From: Thermus albus | Lineage (GTDB): Bacteria > Deinococcota > Deinococci > Deinococcales > Thermaceae | Direction of reading: 5' to 3' | Length of the DNA: 64,000 nt | NCBI RefSeq assembly: GCF_022760855.1 | Contig: NZ_JAKTNR010000004.1 | Coordinates: 124,001 to 188,000, forward strand | Shown here: positions 32,575 to 41,667 of the stretch, piece after piece | How the letters are laid out: every line of letters starts with the position of its first letter | How positions within the stretch are numbered: the first letter of the stretch is position 1 | The notes under the pieces: generated by a model | What the model saw: only the letters and a program-made list of their open reading frames with translations | Told to the model about the DNA's origin: nothing | The model's database searches: none | Program-made: the position numbers and the translations under genes

Positions 32575-33821
32575 GGGAGGAGGTATGGGCGTCCCTTAAG
32601 GACCTGGCGGAGGGGGCCCGGGCCCGGCTTCCGGAAATCGCCAAGGGAAACCGGGATGGGGCCCTTCTGGCCATGGCTCGGCTTCTGGAAGAGGCCTGGC
32701 CGGAGGTGCTAAGGGCTAACCGGGAGGACCTCGAGGAGGCCGAAAGGTCAGGGCTATCCCGGGCCAAGCTGGACCGGCTGGCCCTTAAGGATAAGGACCT
32801 ACGGACCCTTACCGAGGGCCTTCGCCAAATCGCTGCCCTTCCCGACCCGCTGGGGCGGATTGAGGGGCTTAGCAAACGGCCCAACGGCCTAAGGGTGGGG
32901 AGGATGCGGGTTCCCTTGGGCCTCATCGGCTTCATCTACGAGGCCCGCCCGGGGGCCACGGTGGAGGCGGTTTCCGTGGCCTTGAAGGCGGGAAATGCCA
33001 TGCTCCTTAGGGGGGGGAAGGAGGCCTTCCGCTCCAACCAGGCCCTGGTTTCCCTCTGGCACCGGGCCTTGTTTGAGGTGGGGTTGCCCCGGGAGGCGGT
33101 GAGCCTGGTGCCCACCACGGACCGGGAGGCCATCTTGGCCATGTGCCGCCTGGAGCTATTGGACCTCCTCATCCCCCGGGGTGGGGAGGAGCTCATCCGC
33201 CTGGTGCAAAGGGAGGCCCGGGTGCCGGTCTTGGCCCACGCCAAGGGGGTAAACCACCTTTACGTGGACCAAAAGGCGGACCTTTCCATGGCCCTGCGCC
33301 TGGCCCTGAACGGCAAGACGCAGCGCCCGGCGGTGTGCAACGCCCTCGAGGCCGTCCTGGTCCACGAGGCCGTGGCGGAAGCCTTCCTGCCCATGCTGGA
33401 AAAGGCCATGGGGGAAAAGGGGGTGGAGCTTCGGGCCTGCCCCAGGGCCCTTTCCCTCCTCCGGGGGGCGGTGCCCGCTCGGGAGGAGGAATGGGACCAA
33501 GAGTATCTGGACCTCATCCTTAGGGTGAAGGTGGTCTCGGGCTTGGATGAAGCCCTGGCCCACATCGCCCGGTACGGCTCCCGCCACACGGAGGCCATCT
33601 GCACCCAGGACCCTCATGCGGCCTGGCGCTTCCTGGAGGAGGTGGACGCCAGCCTGGTCCTTTGGAACGCCTCCACCCGTTTCAACGACGGCTTCCAGCT
33701 GGGCCTGGGGGCGGAGATCGGCATCAGCACCTCCAAGCTCCACGCCTACGGCCCCATGGGGCCCATGGAGCTCACCACCACCAAGTGGGTGGCCTTGGGG
33801 GAGGGACAAGAGCGGGAATGA
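32571..33821 (+). CDS. proA: Glutamate-5-semialdehyde dehydrogenase (gamma-glutamyl phosphate reductase)
   Basis: NADPH-dependent second step of proline synthesis. The 416-residue product has the aldehyde-dehydrogenase fold with VPLGLIGFIYEARPG and KGGKEA-type nucleotide binding (LRGGKEAFRSNQAL). The catalytic-Cys segment is KTQRPAVCNALEAVLVHEA, and the C-terminal signature is STRFNDGFQLGLGAEIGIST. ATG at 32571 overlaps the proB stop (ATGA), so the pair is coupled. Confidence 0.96.
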   Translation: MREEVWASLKDLAEGARARLPEIAKGNRDGALLAMARLLEEAWPEVLRANREDLEEAERSGLSRAKLDRLALKDKDLRTLTEGLRQIAALPDPLGRIEGLSKRPNGLRVGRMRVPLGLIGFIYEARPGATVEAVSVALKAGNAMLLRGGKEAFRSNQALVSLWHRALFEVGLPREAVSLVPTTDREAILAMCRLELLDLLIPRGGEELIRLVQREARVPVLAHAKGVNHLYVDQKADLSMALRLALNGKTQRPAVCNALEAVLVHEAVAEAFLPMLEKAMGEKGVELRACPRALSLLRGAVPAREEEWDQEYLDLILRVKVVSGLDEALAHIARYGSRHTEAICTQDPHAAWRFLEEVDASLVLWNASTRFNDGFQLGLGAEIGISTSKLHAYGPMGPMELTTTKWVALGEGQERE

Positions 33822-33852
33822 TGCCCTTTCCTCCCGTTTCGTTCTCCAAGCT

Positions 33853-33933
33853 CCGCCGAGATGACACCTATCGGCGGCCCTTTCCGGGGTTCCCACCCTG
33901 GCAGGGGCCTGGGTGGGTGGTATGAGCCCACCC
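33853..33933 (+). other. Two hairpins in the proA-yihY gap, function unclear
   Basis: The 206-base gap contains CCGCCGA/TCGGCGG (33853-33859 with 33871-33877) and GGGTGGG/CCCACCC (33911-33917 with 33927-33933). Neither is followed by a T-run. They could be a leader structure for the next gene or a weak terminator pair after proBA. No known riboswitch class was recognised. Confidence 0.35.
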
Positions 33934-34027
33934 TCCTGGCAAAGGGGGGTCCTGGGAAAGGCCTAATGGGCGGCATCCTGGTGGAGCTTTGGCACCGGGG
34001 AAAGGGGTGGTTCCTGAAGGGCGGGCT

Positions 34028-34810
34028 ATGCTGAGGAAGGCTTTCCAACTTTACGCTCAAGCCCACGTGCCCTTTTTCGCCGCCGCCTTGGCCTACTACG
34101 CCCTCCTCTCCCTCATGCCCCTTCTTTTTCTTCTGGTGGGGGTCTTCGGTCTTTTTCTCTCAGGGAGCGAGGCCCTAAGGGAAGGATTTTTGGGAGGTGT
34201 GGAGGCCTTGGCGGAAGGCCTTTTCCCGGCCCGGCCCGAGCTGGCCCAGGATCTCTTGCGCTTCCTCACCCGGGGGGCCTTTCCCTTAACCCTTTTGAGC
34301 GCCCTTTTTCTCCTTTGGTCGGGGAGCAACTTCTTTGCCGCCTTGGGCTATGCCCTGGGGCTCATCTTCGGCCGGCCCCCTGGCCTTCGCCACCGCCTTT
34401 TGGGCCTCCTCATGCCGGTTCTTTTGGGCCTTGGCCTCATCCTCCTTTCCCTTTTGGGCTTGGCCTTGGGGTTTGTCCTCCGCTTCCTGCCCCCTGAGTG
34501 GCGGGGTTTCCTGGGGCCTTTTGAGGTCTTCCTGCCCCTTTTCCTGGCCTTTTTGCTCTTCCTTTTTGCCTACGCCTTTTTCCGCGGCCTAAAGGGGTTT
34601 CGTGGCCTTCTTCCCCTCAGCGTGGGGGCGGGGGTGGCGGCCCTCCTCTTTGAGGGGGTGCGGCTTGGTTTACCCAGGCTTCTTCCTCGCTCCCAATACG
34701 AGCTCTTCTATGGACCTTTGGCGGGGTTTGTCCTGGCGCTCTTAGGCCTCTACCTGGTGCTTTGGGTCTTCCTCCTGGGGGCGGTGGTGGCGAGGGTGGT
34801 GGAGGACTAG
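34028..34810 (+). CDS. YihY/BrkB-family inner-membrane protein
   Basis: Integral membrane protein, 260 residues, with six or so helices. It has the family pattern FQLYAQAHVPFFAAALAYYALLSLMPLLFLLVG at the N-terminus and ARxLPRSQYELFYGPLAGFVLALLGLYLVLWVFLLGA (shortened here) at the C-terminus. The family was once called RNase BN in error; its real function is unsettled. ATG at 34028 was chosen from the family N-terminus. An upstream in-frame start at 33989 adds non-conserved residues. Confidence 0.82.
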   Translation: MLRKAFQLYAQAHVPFFAAALAYYALLSLMPLLFLLVGVFGLFLSGSEALREGFLGGVEALAEGLFPARPELAQDLLRFLTRGAFPLTLLSALFLLWSGSNFFAALGYALGLIFGRPPGLRHRLLGLLMPVLLGLGLILLSLLGLALGFVLRFLPPEWRGFLGPFEVFLPLFLAFLLFLFAYAFFRGLKGFRGLLPLSVGAGVAALLFEGVRLGLPRLLPRSQYELFYGPLAGFVLALLGLYLVLWVFLLGAVVARVVED

Positions 34811-34840
34811 AGCACCCCACGTTTTTTTGCTGGGTTGCGG

Positions 34841-34926
34841 TATCATGTTGCCATGGCTCCGGCTAGGCTAGCCCCCTAAAGGGAAGGGGCCTGGCCGTCC
34901 CCTTCCCCTTGGGGAAGGGTTTTTTT
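34841..34926 (+). promoter_or_regulatory. Candidate transcription attenuator in the leuS leader
   Basis: A TATCAT -10 (34841-34846) is followed by short ORFs: MLPWLRLG from 34845 (three Leu in eight codons) and MAPARLAP from 34853. Four complementary segments follow: GCCCC (34871-34875), GGGAAGGGGC (34881-34890), CCCCTTCCCC (34899-34908) and GGGGAAGGG (34911-34919), then seven T. Pairings 1:2, 2:3 and 3:4 are possible, as in classical amino-acid attenuators. Segment 3:4 is a strong terminator hairpin in front of the leuS ribosome site. Confidence 0.65.
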
Positions 34927-34941
34927 GGGAGGAGACCCAGC

Positions 34942-37575
34942 ATGGAGAGGTACAACCCGCACGCCATAGAGCCCAAATGGCAACGCTTCTGGAAGGAAAA
35001 GGGCTTCATGAAGGCTAGGGAGGCCCCGGGGAAAAGGGGAAAGCAGTACGTTTTGGTCATGTTCCCCTACCCCTCCGGCGACCTCCACATGGGCCACCTG
35101 AAGAACTACACCATGGGGGATGTCCTGGCCCGCTTCCGCAAGGTGCAGGGCTACGAGGTCCTGCACCCCATGGGCTGGGACGCCTTTGGCCTGCCGGCGG
35201 AGAACGCCGCCCTTAAGTTCGGCCTCCACCCCCGGGACTGGACCTACGAGAACATCCGCCAGGCCAAGGAGAGCCTCGAGCTCATGGGCATCCTCTACGA
35301 CTGGGACCGGGAGGTGACCACCTGCGAGCCCGACTACTACCGCTTCAACCAGTGGATCTTCCTCAAGATGTGGGAAAAGGGCCTGGCCTACCGGGCTAAG
35401 GGCCTCGTCAACTGGTGCCCCAAGTGCCAGACGGTCTTGGCCAACGAGCAGGTGGTGGAGGGCCGATGCTGGCGGCACGAGGACACCCCGGTGGAGAAGC
35501 GGGAGCTGGAGCAGTGGTATCTGCGCATCACCGCCTATGCGGAAAGGCTCCTTCAGGACCTGGAGGGCCTGGACTGGCCGGAGAAGGTGAAGGCCATGCA
35601 GCGGGCCTGGATCGGCCGCTCCGAGGGGGCGGAGATACGGTTCCCCGTGGAGGGTGGGGAGGCCATCACCGTCTTCACCACCCGGCCCGATACCCTCTTC
35701 GGGGCCACCTTCATGGTCCTGGCCCCGGAGCACCCCCTTACCCTTCAGTTGGCCTCTCCGGAAAGGAGGGCCGAGGTGGAGGCCTATGTGGAGGCCGCCA
35801 AGCGCAAGACGGAGATCGAGCGCCAGGCGGAGGGCCGGGAGAAGACCGGGGTCTTTCTGGGGGCCTACGCCCTGAACCCGGCCACCGGGGAGCGGATTCC
35901 CATCTACACCGCGGACTATGTCCTCTATGGCTACGGCACCGGGGCCATCATGGCCGTGCCGGGGCACGACCAGAGGGACTTTGAGTTCGCCAAGAAGTTC
36001 GGCCTTCCCATCCGCAAGGTGATCGAGCGCCCGGAAAAGCCCTTGCCCGAGCCCTTGGAGGCCGCCTACGAGGAGCCCGGCATCATGGTGAACTCCGGGC
36101 CCTTTGATGGGCTGATGAGCGAGGAAGGCAAGAAGAAGGTCATCGCCTGGCTGGAGGAGAAGGGCCTGGGGAAGGCCAGGATCACCTACCGCCTTCGGGA
36201 CTGGCTGATAAGCCGCCAGCGCTACTGGGGCACCCCCATCCCCATGGTCCACTGCGGGGCCTGCGGGGTGGTACCGGTCCCCGAGGAGGAGCTTCCCGTC
36301 CTCCTCCCCGACCTCAAGGACATAGAGGACATCCGCCCCAAGGGGAAAAGCCCCCTCGAGGCCCACCCCGAGTTCTACGAGACCACCTGCCCCAAGTGCG
36401 GTGGCCCCGCCAAGCGGGACACGGACACCATGGACACCTTCTTTGACTCCAGCTGGTACTACCTGCGCTACACCGACCCCAAAAACGACCGGCTTCCCTT
36501 TGACCCCGAAAAGGCCAACTTCTGGATGCCCGTGGACCAGTACATCGGCGGGGTGGAGCACGCGGTGCTCCACCTCCTCTATAGCCGCTTCTTCACCAAG
36601 TTCCTCCACGACCTGGGGATGGTGAAGGTGGAGGAGCCCTTCCAGGGGCTTTTCACCCAGGGCATGGTCCTGGCCTGGACGGATTTCGGCCCCGTGGAGG
36701 TGGAAGGGGAAAAGGTGCGCCTGCCCGAGGCCACCCGCATCCGCCTGGAGATCCCCGAAAAGGAGCTTTCCCTGGAGGAGGTGCGGAAGATGGGGGCCGA
36801 GCTCAGGCCCCACGAGGACGGCACTTTGCACTTCTGGAAGCCTGCGGTCATGAGCAAATCCAAGGGCAACGGGGTCATGGTGGGGCCCTTCGTGAAGGAG
36901 GAGGGGGCGGATATCGCCCGCATCACCATCCTTTTTGCCGCCCCTCCGGAGAACGAGATGGTCTGGACGGAAGAAGGGGTCCAGGGGGCCTGGCGCTTCC
37001 TAAACCGCGTCTGGCGCCGGGTGGCGGAGGACCGGGAGGCCCTTTTGGCCACCTCGGGCCGGTTTGCCGCCGAGGCCCTCGAGGGCCCCGACAAGGAGCT
37101 TTACGGGAAGCTTCACCAGACCCTCAAGAAGGTCACGGAGGACCTCGAGGCCTTGCGCTTCAACACCGCCATCGCCGCCCTCATGGAGCTTCTGAACGCC
37201 CTTTACGACTACCGCAAACTGCGGCCCGTAACCCCCCTCTACCGCACCGCCATCCGCTACTACCTGCAGATGCTCTTCCCCTTCGCCCCCCACATCGCCG
37301 AGGAGCTATGGCACTGGTTCTGGCCGGATAGCCTCTTTGAGGCGGGCTGGCCCGAGCTGGACGAGAAGGCCCTGGAAAAGGATGTGGTGGAGGTGGCGGT
37401 GCAGGTGAACGGCAGGGTGCGGGGAACCATCCTGATTCCCAAGGACGCTCCCCTGGAGGTGGCCAAGGCCGAGGCCCTCAAGGTGAGGAACATCCAAGCC
37501 CACCTGGAGGGGAAGGAGATCCTGAAGGAAATCTATGTCCCTGGCAGGATTCTCAACCTGGTAGTGCGGGGATAG
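34942..37575 (+). CDS. leuS: Leucine--tRNA ligase
   Basis: Class I synthetase charging tRNA-Leu, with an editing domain. The 877-residue product reads very close to T. thermophilus Leu[35 protein letters not shown] (HIGH motif), the zinc segment [12 protein letters not shown], and the CP1 editing region [18 protein letters not shown] is present as VMSKSKGNG, and a C-terminal LeuRS domain follows. ATG at 34942 has GGAGGAG eight bases upstream. Its last 23 bases overlap the convergent kinase gene. Confidence 0.97.
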   Translation: MERYNPHAIEPKWQRFWKEKGFMKAREAPGKRGKQYVLVMFPYPSGDLHMGHLKNYTMGDVLARFRKVQGYEVLHPMGWDAFGLPAENAALKFGLHPRDWTYENIRQAKESLELMGILYDWDREVTTCEPDYYRFNQWIFLKMWEKGLAYRAKGLVNWCPKCQTVLANEQVVEGRCWRHEDTPVEKRELEQWYLRITAYAERLLQDLEGLDWPEKVKAMQRAWIGRSEGAEIRFPVEGGEAITVFTTRPDTLFGATFMVLAPEHPLTLQLASPERRAEVEAYVEAAKRKTEIERQAEGREKTGVFLGAYALNPATGERIPIYTADYVLYGYGTGAIMAVPGHDQRDFEFAKKFGLPIRKVIERPEKPLPEPLEAAYEEPGIMVNSGPFDGLMSEEGKKKVIAWLEEKGLGKARITYRLRDWLISRQRYWGTPIPMVHCGACGVVPVPEEELPVLLPDLKDIEDIRPKGKSPLEAHPEFYETTCPKCGGPAKRDTDTMDTFFDSSWYYLRYTDPKNDRLPFDPEKANFWMPVDQYIGGVEHAVLHLLYSRFFTKFLHDLGMVKVEEPFQGLFTQGMVLAWTDFGPVEVEGEKVRLPEATRIRLEIPEKELSLEEVRKMGAELRPHEDGTLHFWKPAVMSKSKGNGVMVGPFVKEEGADIARITILFAAPPENEMVWTEEGVQGAWRFLNRVWRRVAEDREALLATSGRFAAEALEGPDKELYGKLHQTLKKVTEDLEALRFNTAIAALMELLNALYDYRKLRPVTPLYRTAIRYYLQMLFPFAPHIAEELWHWFWPDSLFEAGWPELDEKALEKDVVEVAVQVNGRVRGTILIPKDAPLEVAKAEALKVRNIQAHLEGKEILKEIYVPGRILNLVVRG

Positions 37576-38257
37576 GGAGGAGGAGCCGGGTGGGGACCAC
37601 CTGGGCCACCTCCCCCTGGACGGGGGTGAGGAAGAACCCCTCTCCCCGGGTCCAGGCCAAAAGCCGGCCATAGCCCAGGAAGAACCCTTCCCCGTCCAGA
37701 AAACCATAGAGCCGGTCCCGCTCCTCGGGGTCCACCTCCAGGGGCAGGAGGCGGGCTTGGGCCCCCTGGAAGTGGGCAAGGAGCCGTTCCTGCCTGTTCT
37801 TTCGCCTCTGGGCCGCGGTCTTTCTGCGGGCCTCAGGCAAGGGCGGGACCAGGCGCACCCTTAGGTCCTTGCGCCAAGAAAGGGCCTCGTAAAAGGCCTC
37901 CCACCCCAGCACCAGAACCTCCGCCGGCCGGAGGGCTTCCACCTGCAAGAGGCGAAACTCAGGGTCCAGATAGCCATCGGTGTCGGCCACCGTGGGGCTT
38001 CCTGGGGGGATGAGCCGGGCCAGGCGCAAGGCCCCCACCACCGCCCGGGCCTCCACGCCCCTAGGGGAGAGGGCCCCCAGGAGGTAGCGGCGCAAGGGGG
38101 TGAGGGCTCCTTCCCGGTGGTGAAAGAGGGTAAAAGCCCCAGGTAAGGCCCCTTGCCCCGGGTCCAGGTCCAGGAGGTAGGCCTCCCCCAGCTTCGCCAA
38201 AAGCCTGAAGGCCAGGGTGGTCTTCCCTGCGTCCGTGGGGCCCGTGAGGAGGAGCAT
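37553..38257 (-). CDS. Clp1/Grc3-family P-loop protein, candidate polynucleotide 5'-kinase
   Basis: The 234-residue product begins [20 protein letters not shown], a Walker A (GPTDAGKTT) at residues 6-14, then [15 protein letters not shown]. This DxDxGQ arrangement is typical of Clp1/Grc3/Nol9 polynucleotide kinases, and [12 protein letters not shown] corresponds to the later Walker B-like strand. Bacterial Clp1-type 5'-OH kinases have been described from Thermus. The biological substrate is unknown. It converges on leuS with a 23-base overlap. Confidence 0.75.
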   Translation of the reverse strand: MLLLTGPTDAGKTTLAFRLLAKLGEAYLLDLDPGQGALPGAFTLFHHREGALTPLRRYLLGALSPRGVEARAVVGALRLARLIPPGSPTVADTDGYLDPEFRLLQVEALRPAEVLVLGWEAFYEALSWRKDLRVRLVPPLPEARRKTAAQRRKNRQERLLAHFQGAQARLLPLEVDPEERDRLYGFLDGEGFFLGYGRLLAWTRGEGFFLTPVQGEVAQVVPTRLLLPIPALPG

Positions 38258-38319
38258 CCCCTTGAAGGTATCCCGGGAGGGCTTAGGGCGCCAGGGGCCT
38301 TCTGTGATGTAACGTATTT

Positions 38320-38347
38320 TTGCCTTTTCGCAAGAAAGTGATATACT
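38320..38347 (+). promoter_or_regulatory. Promoter of acyl-CoA dehydrogenase gene
   Basis: -35 TTGCCT (38320-38325), 16-base spacer, -10 TATACT (38342-38347). The start codon is nine bases after the -10, so the transcript would have almost no leader. The 20 bases before the -35 are AT-rich compared with neighbours. Confidence 0.65.
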
Positions 38348-38356
38348 GGCCCTACC

Positions 38357-39520
38357 ATGGAGCTATGGTTTGAGGAAAGCCGGGAGGAGCGGGCGGTCTT
38401 GGGCCCCTTTCGCGAGTTCTTGCGGGCGGAGGTGGCCCCGGGGGCCGCGGAGAGGGACCGGACGGGGGCCTTTCCCTTTGAGCTGGTGGGGAAGCTGGCC
38501 CAGTTTGGCGTCTTCGGGGCCACGGTGCCCGAGGCCTATGGGGGGGCAGGGCTAACGAGCCGGCTTTTCGCCCGCATGGTGGAGGAGATCGCCTACTACG
38601 ATGGGGCCTTGGCCCTCACCGTGGCCAGCCACAACTCCTTGGCCACGGGGCACATCCTCCTGGCGGGGAACGAGGAGCAGAAGAGGACCTTCCTACCCAA
38701 GCTGGCCTCGGGGGAGGCCCTGGGGGCCTGGGGGCTCACGGAGCCGGGGGCGGGGTCGGATGCCGCCGCCCTAAGGACCCGGGCGGAGGCGGTGGCCGGA
38801 GGGTATGTTCTGAACGGAACCAAGCAGTTCATCACCCAGGGGAGCGTGGCCGGGGTCTACGTGATCGTGGCCCGCACCGACCCCCCGCCAAGCCCGGAGA
38901 AGAAGCACCTGGGCATCTCCGCCTTCGCCTTCTTCCGCCCCGAGAGGGGCCTGCGCATCGGCCGCAAGGAGGAGAAGCTGGGCCTTGCGGCCTCCGACAC
39001 CGCCCAGCTCCTCCTGGAGGACCTCTTTGTCCAGGAGGAAGGCCTTTTGGGGGAGCGGGGCAAGGGGTTTTACCACGTGCTTCAGGTGTTGGATGGGGGA
39101 AGGATTGGGATCGCCGCCATGGCGGTGGGCCTGGGGAGGGCGGCCTTGGACTATGCCCTGCGCTACGCCAAGGAGCGGGAGGCCTTCGGCAGGCCCATCG
39201 CCGAGTACCAGGGGGTTTCCTTCAAGCTGGCGGAGGCGGCCACGGAGCTGGAGGCGGCAAGGCTTCTTTACCTAAAGGCGGCGGAGCTTAAGGATGCGGG
39301 GAGGCCCTTTACCCTCGAGGCCGCCCAGGCCAAGTTCTTCGCCAGCGAGGTGGCGGTAAGGGCCTGCGACGAGGCCATCCAGGTCCTTGGGGGGTACGGC
39401 TACATCAAGGACTACCCCGTGGAGCGCTACTGGCGGGATGCCCGCCTAACCCGCATCGGGGAGGGGACCAGCGAGATCCTGAAGCTCATCATTGCCCGGC
39501 GCCTTCTAGCGTCGGTGTGA
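38357..39520 (+). CDS. Acyl-CoA dehydrogenase
   Basis: FAD flavoenzyme for the first oxidation of a fatty acyl-CoA or amino-acid-derived acyl-CoA. The 387-residue product has the family pattern: [19 protein letters not shown], a [13 protein letters not shown] strand, [33 protein letters not shown]. The C-terminal [19 protein letters not shown] contains the likely catalytic Glu. The chain-length preference cannot be told. No other beta-oxidation gene is beside it. Its 3' end overlaps convergent rlmN by 32 bases. Confidence 0.92.
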   Translation: MELWFEESREERAVLGPFREFLRAEVAPGAAERDRTGAFPFELVGKLAQFGVFGATVPEAYGGAGLTSRLFARMVEEIAYYDGALALTVASHNSLATGHILLAGNEEQKRTFLPKLASGEALGAWGLTEPGAGSDAAALRTRAEAVAGGYVLNGTKQFITQGSVAGVYVIVARTDPPPSPEKKHLGISAFAFFRPERGLRIGRKEEKLGLAASDTAQLLLEDLFVQEEGLLGERGKGFYHVLQVLDGGRIGIAAMAVGLGRAALDYALRYAKEREAFGRPIAEYQGVSFKLAEAATELEAARLLYLKAAELKDAGRPFTLEAAQAKFFASEVAVRACDEAIQVLGGYGYIKDYPVERYWRDARLTRIGEGTSEILKLIIARRLLASV

Positions 39521-40538
39521 AGGTTAGGGTCTTGGGGGCCTTCAGGGCCAGCTGGCCGCAGGCCGCCCCCACGTCCTGCCCCCGGCTAAAGCGGATGGAG
39601 GTGGGAATCCCCTGGCGCCTCAGCTCCTCGGCGAAGGCCAGGATGCCGGGCCTGGGGGTGCCCTCCACCGGGGCCCCTTCCCATGGGTTAAAGGGGATCA
39701 GGTTCACGTGGGCGCTGATGCCCTTAAGGAGCTTGGCGAGAAGCCGGGCCTGCCAAGGGTGGTCATTTAGGCCCTTGAGGAGGGTGTATTCAAAGGTAAC
39801 GCGCCTTTTGGTCTTGGCGTAGTAGTGGCGCACCGCCTTAAGGATCTCCGCCACGGAGTAGCGATGGGCGGTGGGGATGATCCTTCTTCTGGTTTCGTCG
39901 TCGGGGGCGTGGAGGGAAAGGGCAAGCCGCACCCCTAAGTCCTCCTCCGCCAGGCGGTAAATGCCCTTGGGGATGCCCACGGTGGAAAGGGTGATGCGCC
40001 TTGGGCTCATGGCCAGGCCCTTGGGGTGGAGCATGGTACGCACCGCCTTTAGCACGTTCTCCAGGTTCAAAAGGGGCTCCCCCATGCCCATGAGGACCAC
40101 GTTGCGGATATCCCGGGGAGGGATGCCCTGGTGGTGGGCGATGGCCAGGAGCTGGGAGAGGATTTCCCCTGCCGTGAGGTTGCGGCCAAAGCCCAAGGCC
40201 CCGGTGGCGCAGAAGGTGCACCCGGCCGGGCAGCCCACCATGCTGGAGAGGCAGACGGTCTTGCGGTTCTCGTAGGGCATGTAGACCGCCTCGGTTTTCT
40301 TCCCGTCCAGCAGGGTGAAGAGGTACTTTACGCTTCTGTCCTGGCTTGGGTAGGCCTCCACCAAGGCGAACTCGGAGATGCGCCACTCCTGGGCCAAGGC
40401 CTCCCGGAGGGCCTTGGGCAGGTCGGTCATCTCGGAGAAGTCCAAAGCCCCCCGGGCATAGAGCCAGTGGGCGATCTGGGCCTTGCGGTAACCCTCACCG
40501 GGGAGCTCCTCGGGAAAGAGCTCCAAAATGGGCCTCAT
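39489..40538 (-). CDS. rlmN: Dual-specificity 23S rRNA (A2503) / tRNA (A37) methyltransferase RlmN
   Basis: Radical-SAM enzyme making 2-methyladenosine. The 349-residue product has the cluster motif [45 protein letters not shown], and the C-terminal resolving-Cys region [20 protein letters not shown] at 40538 has GAGGGGG upstream. The start also overlaps the stop of a 47-codon ORF (ATGA), so translation is probably coupled to it. Confidence 0.94.
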   Translation of the reverse strand: MRPILELFPEELPGEGYRKAQIAHWLYARGALDFSEMTDLPKALREALAQEWRISEFALVEAYPSQDRSVKYLFTLLDGKKTEAVYMPYENRKTVCLSSMVGCPAGCTFCATGALGFGRNLTAGEILSQLLAIAHHQGIPPRDIRNVVLMGMGEPLLNLENVLKAVRTMLHPKGLAMSPRRITLSTVGIPKGIYRLAEEDLGVRLALSLHAPDDETRRRIIPTAHRYSVAEILKAVRHYYAKTKRRVTFEYTLLKGLNDHPWQARLLAKLLKGISAHVNLIPFNPWEGAPVEGTPRPGILAFAEELRRQGIPTSIRFSRGQDVGAACGQLALKAPKTLTFTPTLEGAGQ

Positions 40539-40678
40539 GCTACCCCCTCGTGGTTCTCCCAAAGCCTGGGGTGGGCCAGGCTGAGGTGGTCTCGCCGGTT
40601 CAGGGCCCCGGTGCCGGGTGCGGGTGCCTCCCCCACCGGGTAAGGGGCGGTTTCGTAGGGCCAGGGCCGCTCGGTCAC
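40535..40678 (-). CDS. 47-residue protein directly upstream of rlmN
   Basis: GTG at 40678 opens a frame reading MTERPWPYETAPYPVGEAPA and ending WENHEGVA; its TGA overlaps the rlmN ATG. TACAAT (40685-40690, minus) is six bases before the GTG, so a leaderless mRNA would start with this gene. It is proline- and charge-rich with no membrane helix. It might be a small structural protein or a leader ORF controlling rlmN. I do not recognise a family. Confidence 0.6.
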   Translation of the reverse strand: MTERPWPYETAPYPVGEAPAPGTGALNRRDHLSLAHPRLWENHEGVA

Positions 40679-40720
40679 CTTTCCATTGTAGGGGCTGGGA
40701 AAGGGTTGTGCCCAGGGGTC

Positions 40721-40945
40721 TCACCGTAACCGTCCATACCCTAGCCCCAAGCCCAGGAGGAGAAGGAGCACCCCCAAGGGCCGAGGTCGGGCGAGGATGC
40801 CAAGAAAGGCACCGAAAAGGAGAAGCCCAAGCCCCACCTTCTTGCGCCCTTGCCGGTAGGCCCGGCCCGAAAGGAACCCCAAAAGGAGGGGCAGGGCCCA
40901 AAGCGCCAGAAGGAGGAGGCCCAGGATGAAGGAAAAGGAAGCCAT
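40721..40945 (-). CDS. Small two-helix membrane protein, unknown
   Basis: A 74-residue protein with hydrophobic stretches FSFILGLLLLALWALPLLLGF and VGLGLLLFGAFLGILA, then PLGVLLLLLGLGLGYGRLR, with a basic loop GRAYRQGRKK between. TAAAAT lies about ten bases before ATG at 40945. It follows moaDE by 50 bases on the same strand. No family was recognised. Confidence 0.55.
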   Translation of the reverse strand: MASFSFILGLLLLALWALPLLLGFLSGRAYRQGRKKVGLGLLLFGAFLGILARPRPLGVLLLLLGLGLGYGRLR

Positions 40946-40995
40946 GGGTGGGGGGATTTTACCAGGGGAACCCCTGACGGCAAGGCCAGGGGGTG

Positions 40996-41667
40996 CTATA
41001 GCCGGTGTTCCTCTATGGAGAAGCCCTCCACCCAGAAGCTCCCGTCGGGGCGGTGTTCCTTTTTCCAGACGGGAAGGACCTGCTTCACCCGGTCTATGGC
41101 GTACTGGCAGGCGGCGAAGGCCTCCTTGCGGTGCCGGGCCGAGACCACGATGGCGATGGAGGCCTCCCCGGGGTCCACCCGGCCTAGGCGGTGCCAAAGG
41201 GCCACCCGGCCCAAGGGAAAGCGGGCCCGCATCTCCCCGATGATCTCCGCCATGACCTTCTCCGCCATCCCGGGGTAGGCCTCGTACTCCAAAAAGGCCA
41301 CCTCCTCCCCCCGGTTGGGGCTCCGGGTGGTGCCGAGGAAGCTCACCACCGCCCCGTACTCGGGAGCCGTGGCCCAGTCCACCAGGGCCTTTAGGTCCAA
41401 GGGGTCGTGGGTGAGGCCAAAGGAGTCCTGCCCTCCGGAAACCGGGGGCAAAAAGGCCACCTCGTCCCCTTCCTTTAGGGGGGTCTCCCCTTGGGCCAGG
41501 GTCTGGTTCACTGCCGCCATGCCGCCATCCAACCTTAGGCTGGGGAAGCGCTCCTCCAAAGCTTCCTTGGCGTGCCGCACCTGGGCGCCTTCGGGCAAGT
41601 CCAGGAATAGGCGGTCGGTGCCCGCCTGTTCCCGGTAAAGGGCAAAAAGCCGCACTTCAACCCGCAT
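40996..41667 (-). CDS. MoaD-MoaE fusion: molybdopterin synthase
   Basis: Molybdopterin synthase inserts sulfur into precursor Z during molybdenum-cofactor synthesis. Usually two proteins; here residues 1-80 are MoaD (ubiquitin-like, MRVEVRLFALYREQAGTDRL ... FLPPVSGG with the thiocarboxylate Gly-Gly). Residues 85-223 are MoaE (VVSFLGTTRSPNRGEEV, LEYEAYPGMAEK, WKKEHRPDGSFWVEG). A fused protein needs MoaD's GG freed or reached some other way. It overlaps hrcA by 11 bases. Confidence 0.9.
   Translation of the reverse strand: MRVEVRLFALYREQAGTDRLFLDLPEGAQVRHAKEALEERFPSLRLDGGMAAVNQTLAQGETPLKEGDEVAFLPPVSGGQDSFGLTHDPLDLKALVDWATAPEYGAVVSFLGTTRSPNRGEEVAFLEYEAYPGMAEKVMAEIIGEMRARFPLGRVALWHRLGRVDPGEASIAIVVSARHRKEAFAACQYAIDRVKQVLPVWKKEHRPDGSFWVEGFSIEEHRL

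Noticed and set aside
33904-33935. T-box-like GGGTGG motif after proA
   Set aside because: No specifier stem or T-box ACCGCG complement is present, and the next gene is not an amino-acid gene.
34876-36831. A 651-residue open frame antisense to leuS
   Set aside because: It is a shadow of GC-rich leuS codons, with a low-complexity, His/Gly/Leu-rich product and no start signals.
39701-39720. A TTCACGTG sequence as a third parS
   Set aside because: Only the core matches; the outer arm is unrelated and it lies within rlmN codons.
39489-40901. A 470-residue open frame around rlmN starting near 40901
   Set aside because: The first ~120 residues are arginine/proline/glycine-rich with no family likeness, and the conserved RlmN start at 40538 has a ribosome site.
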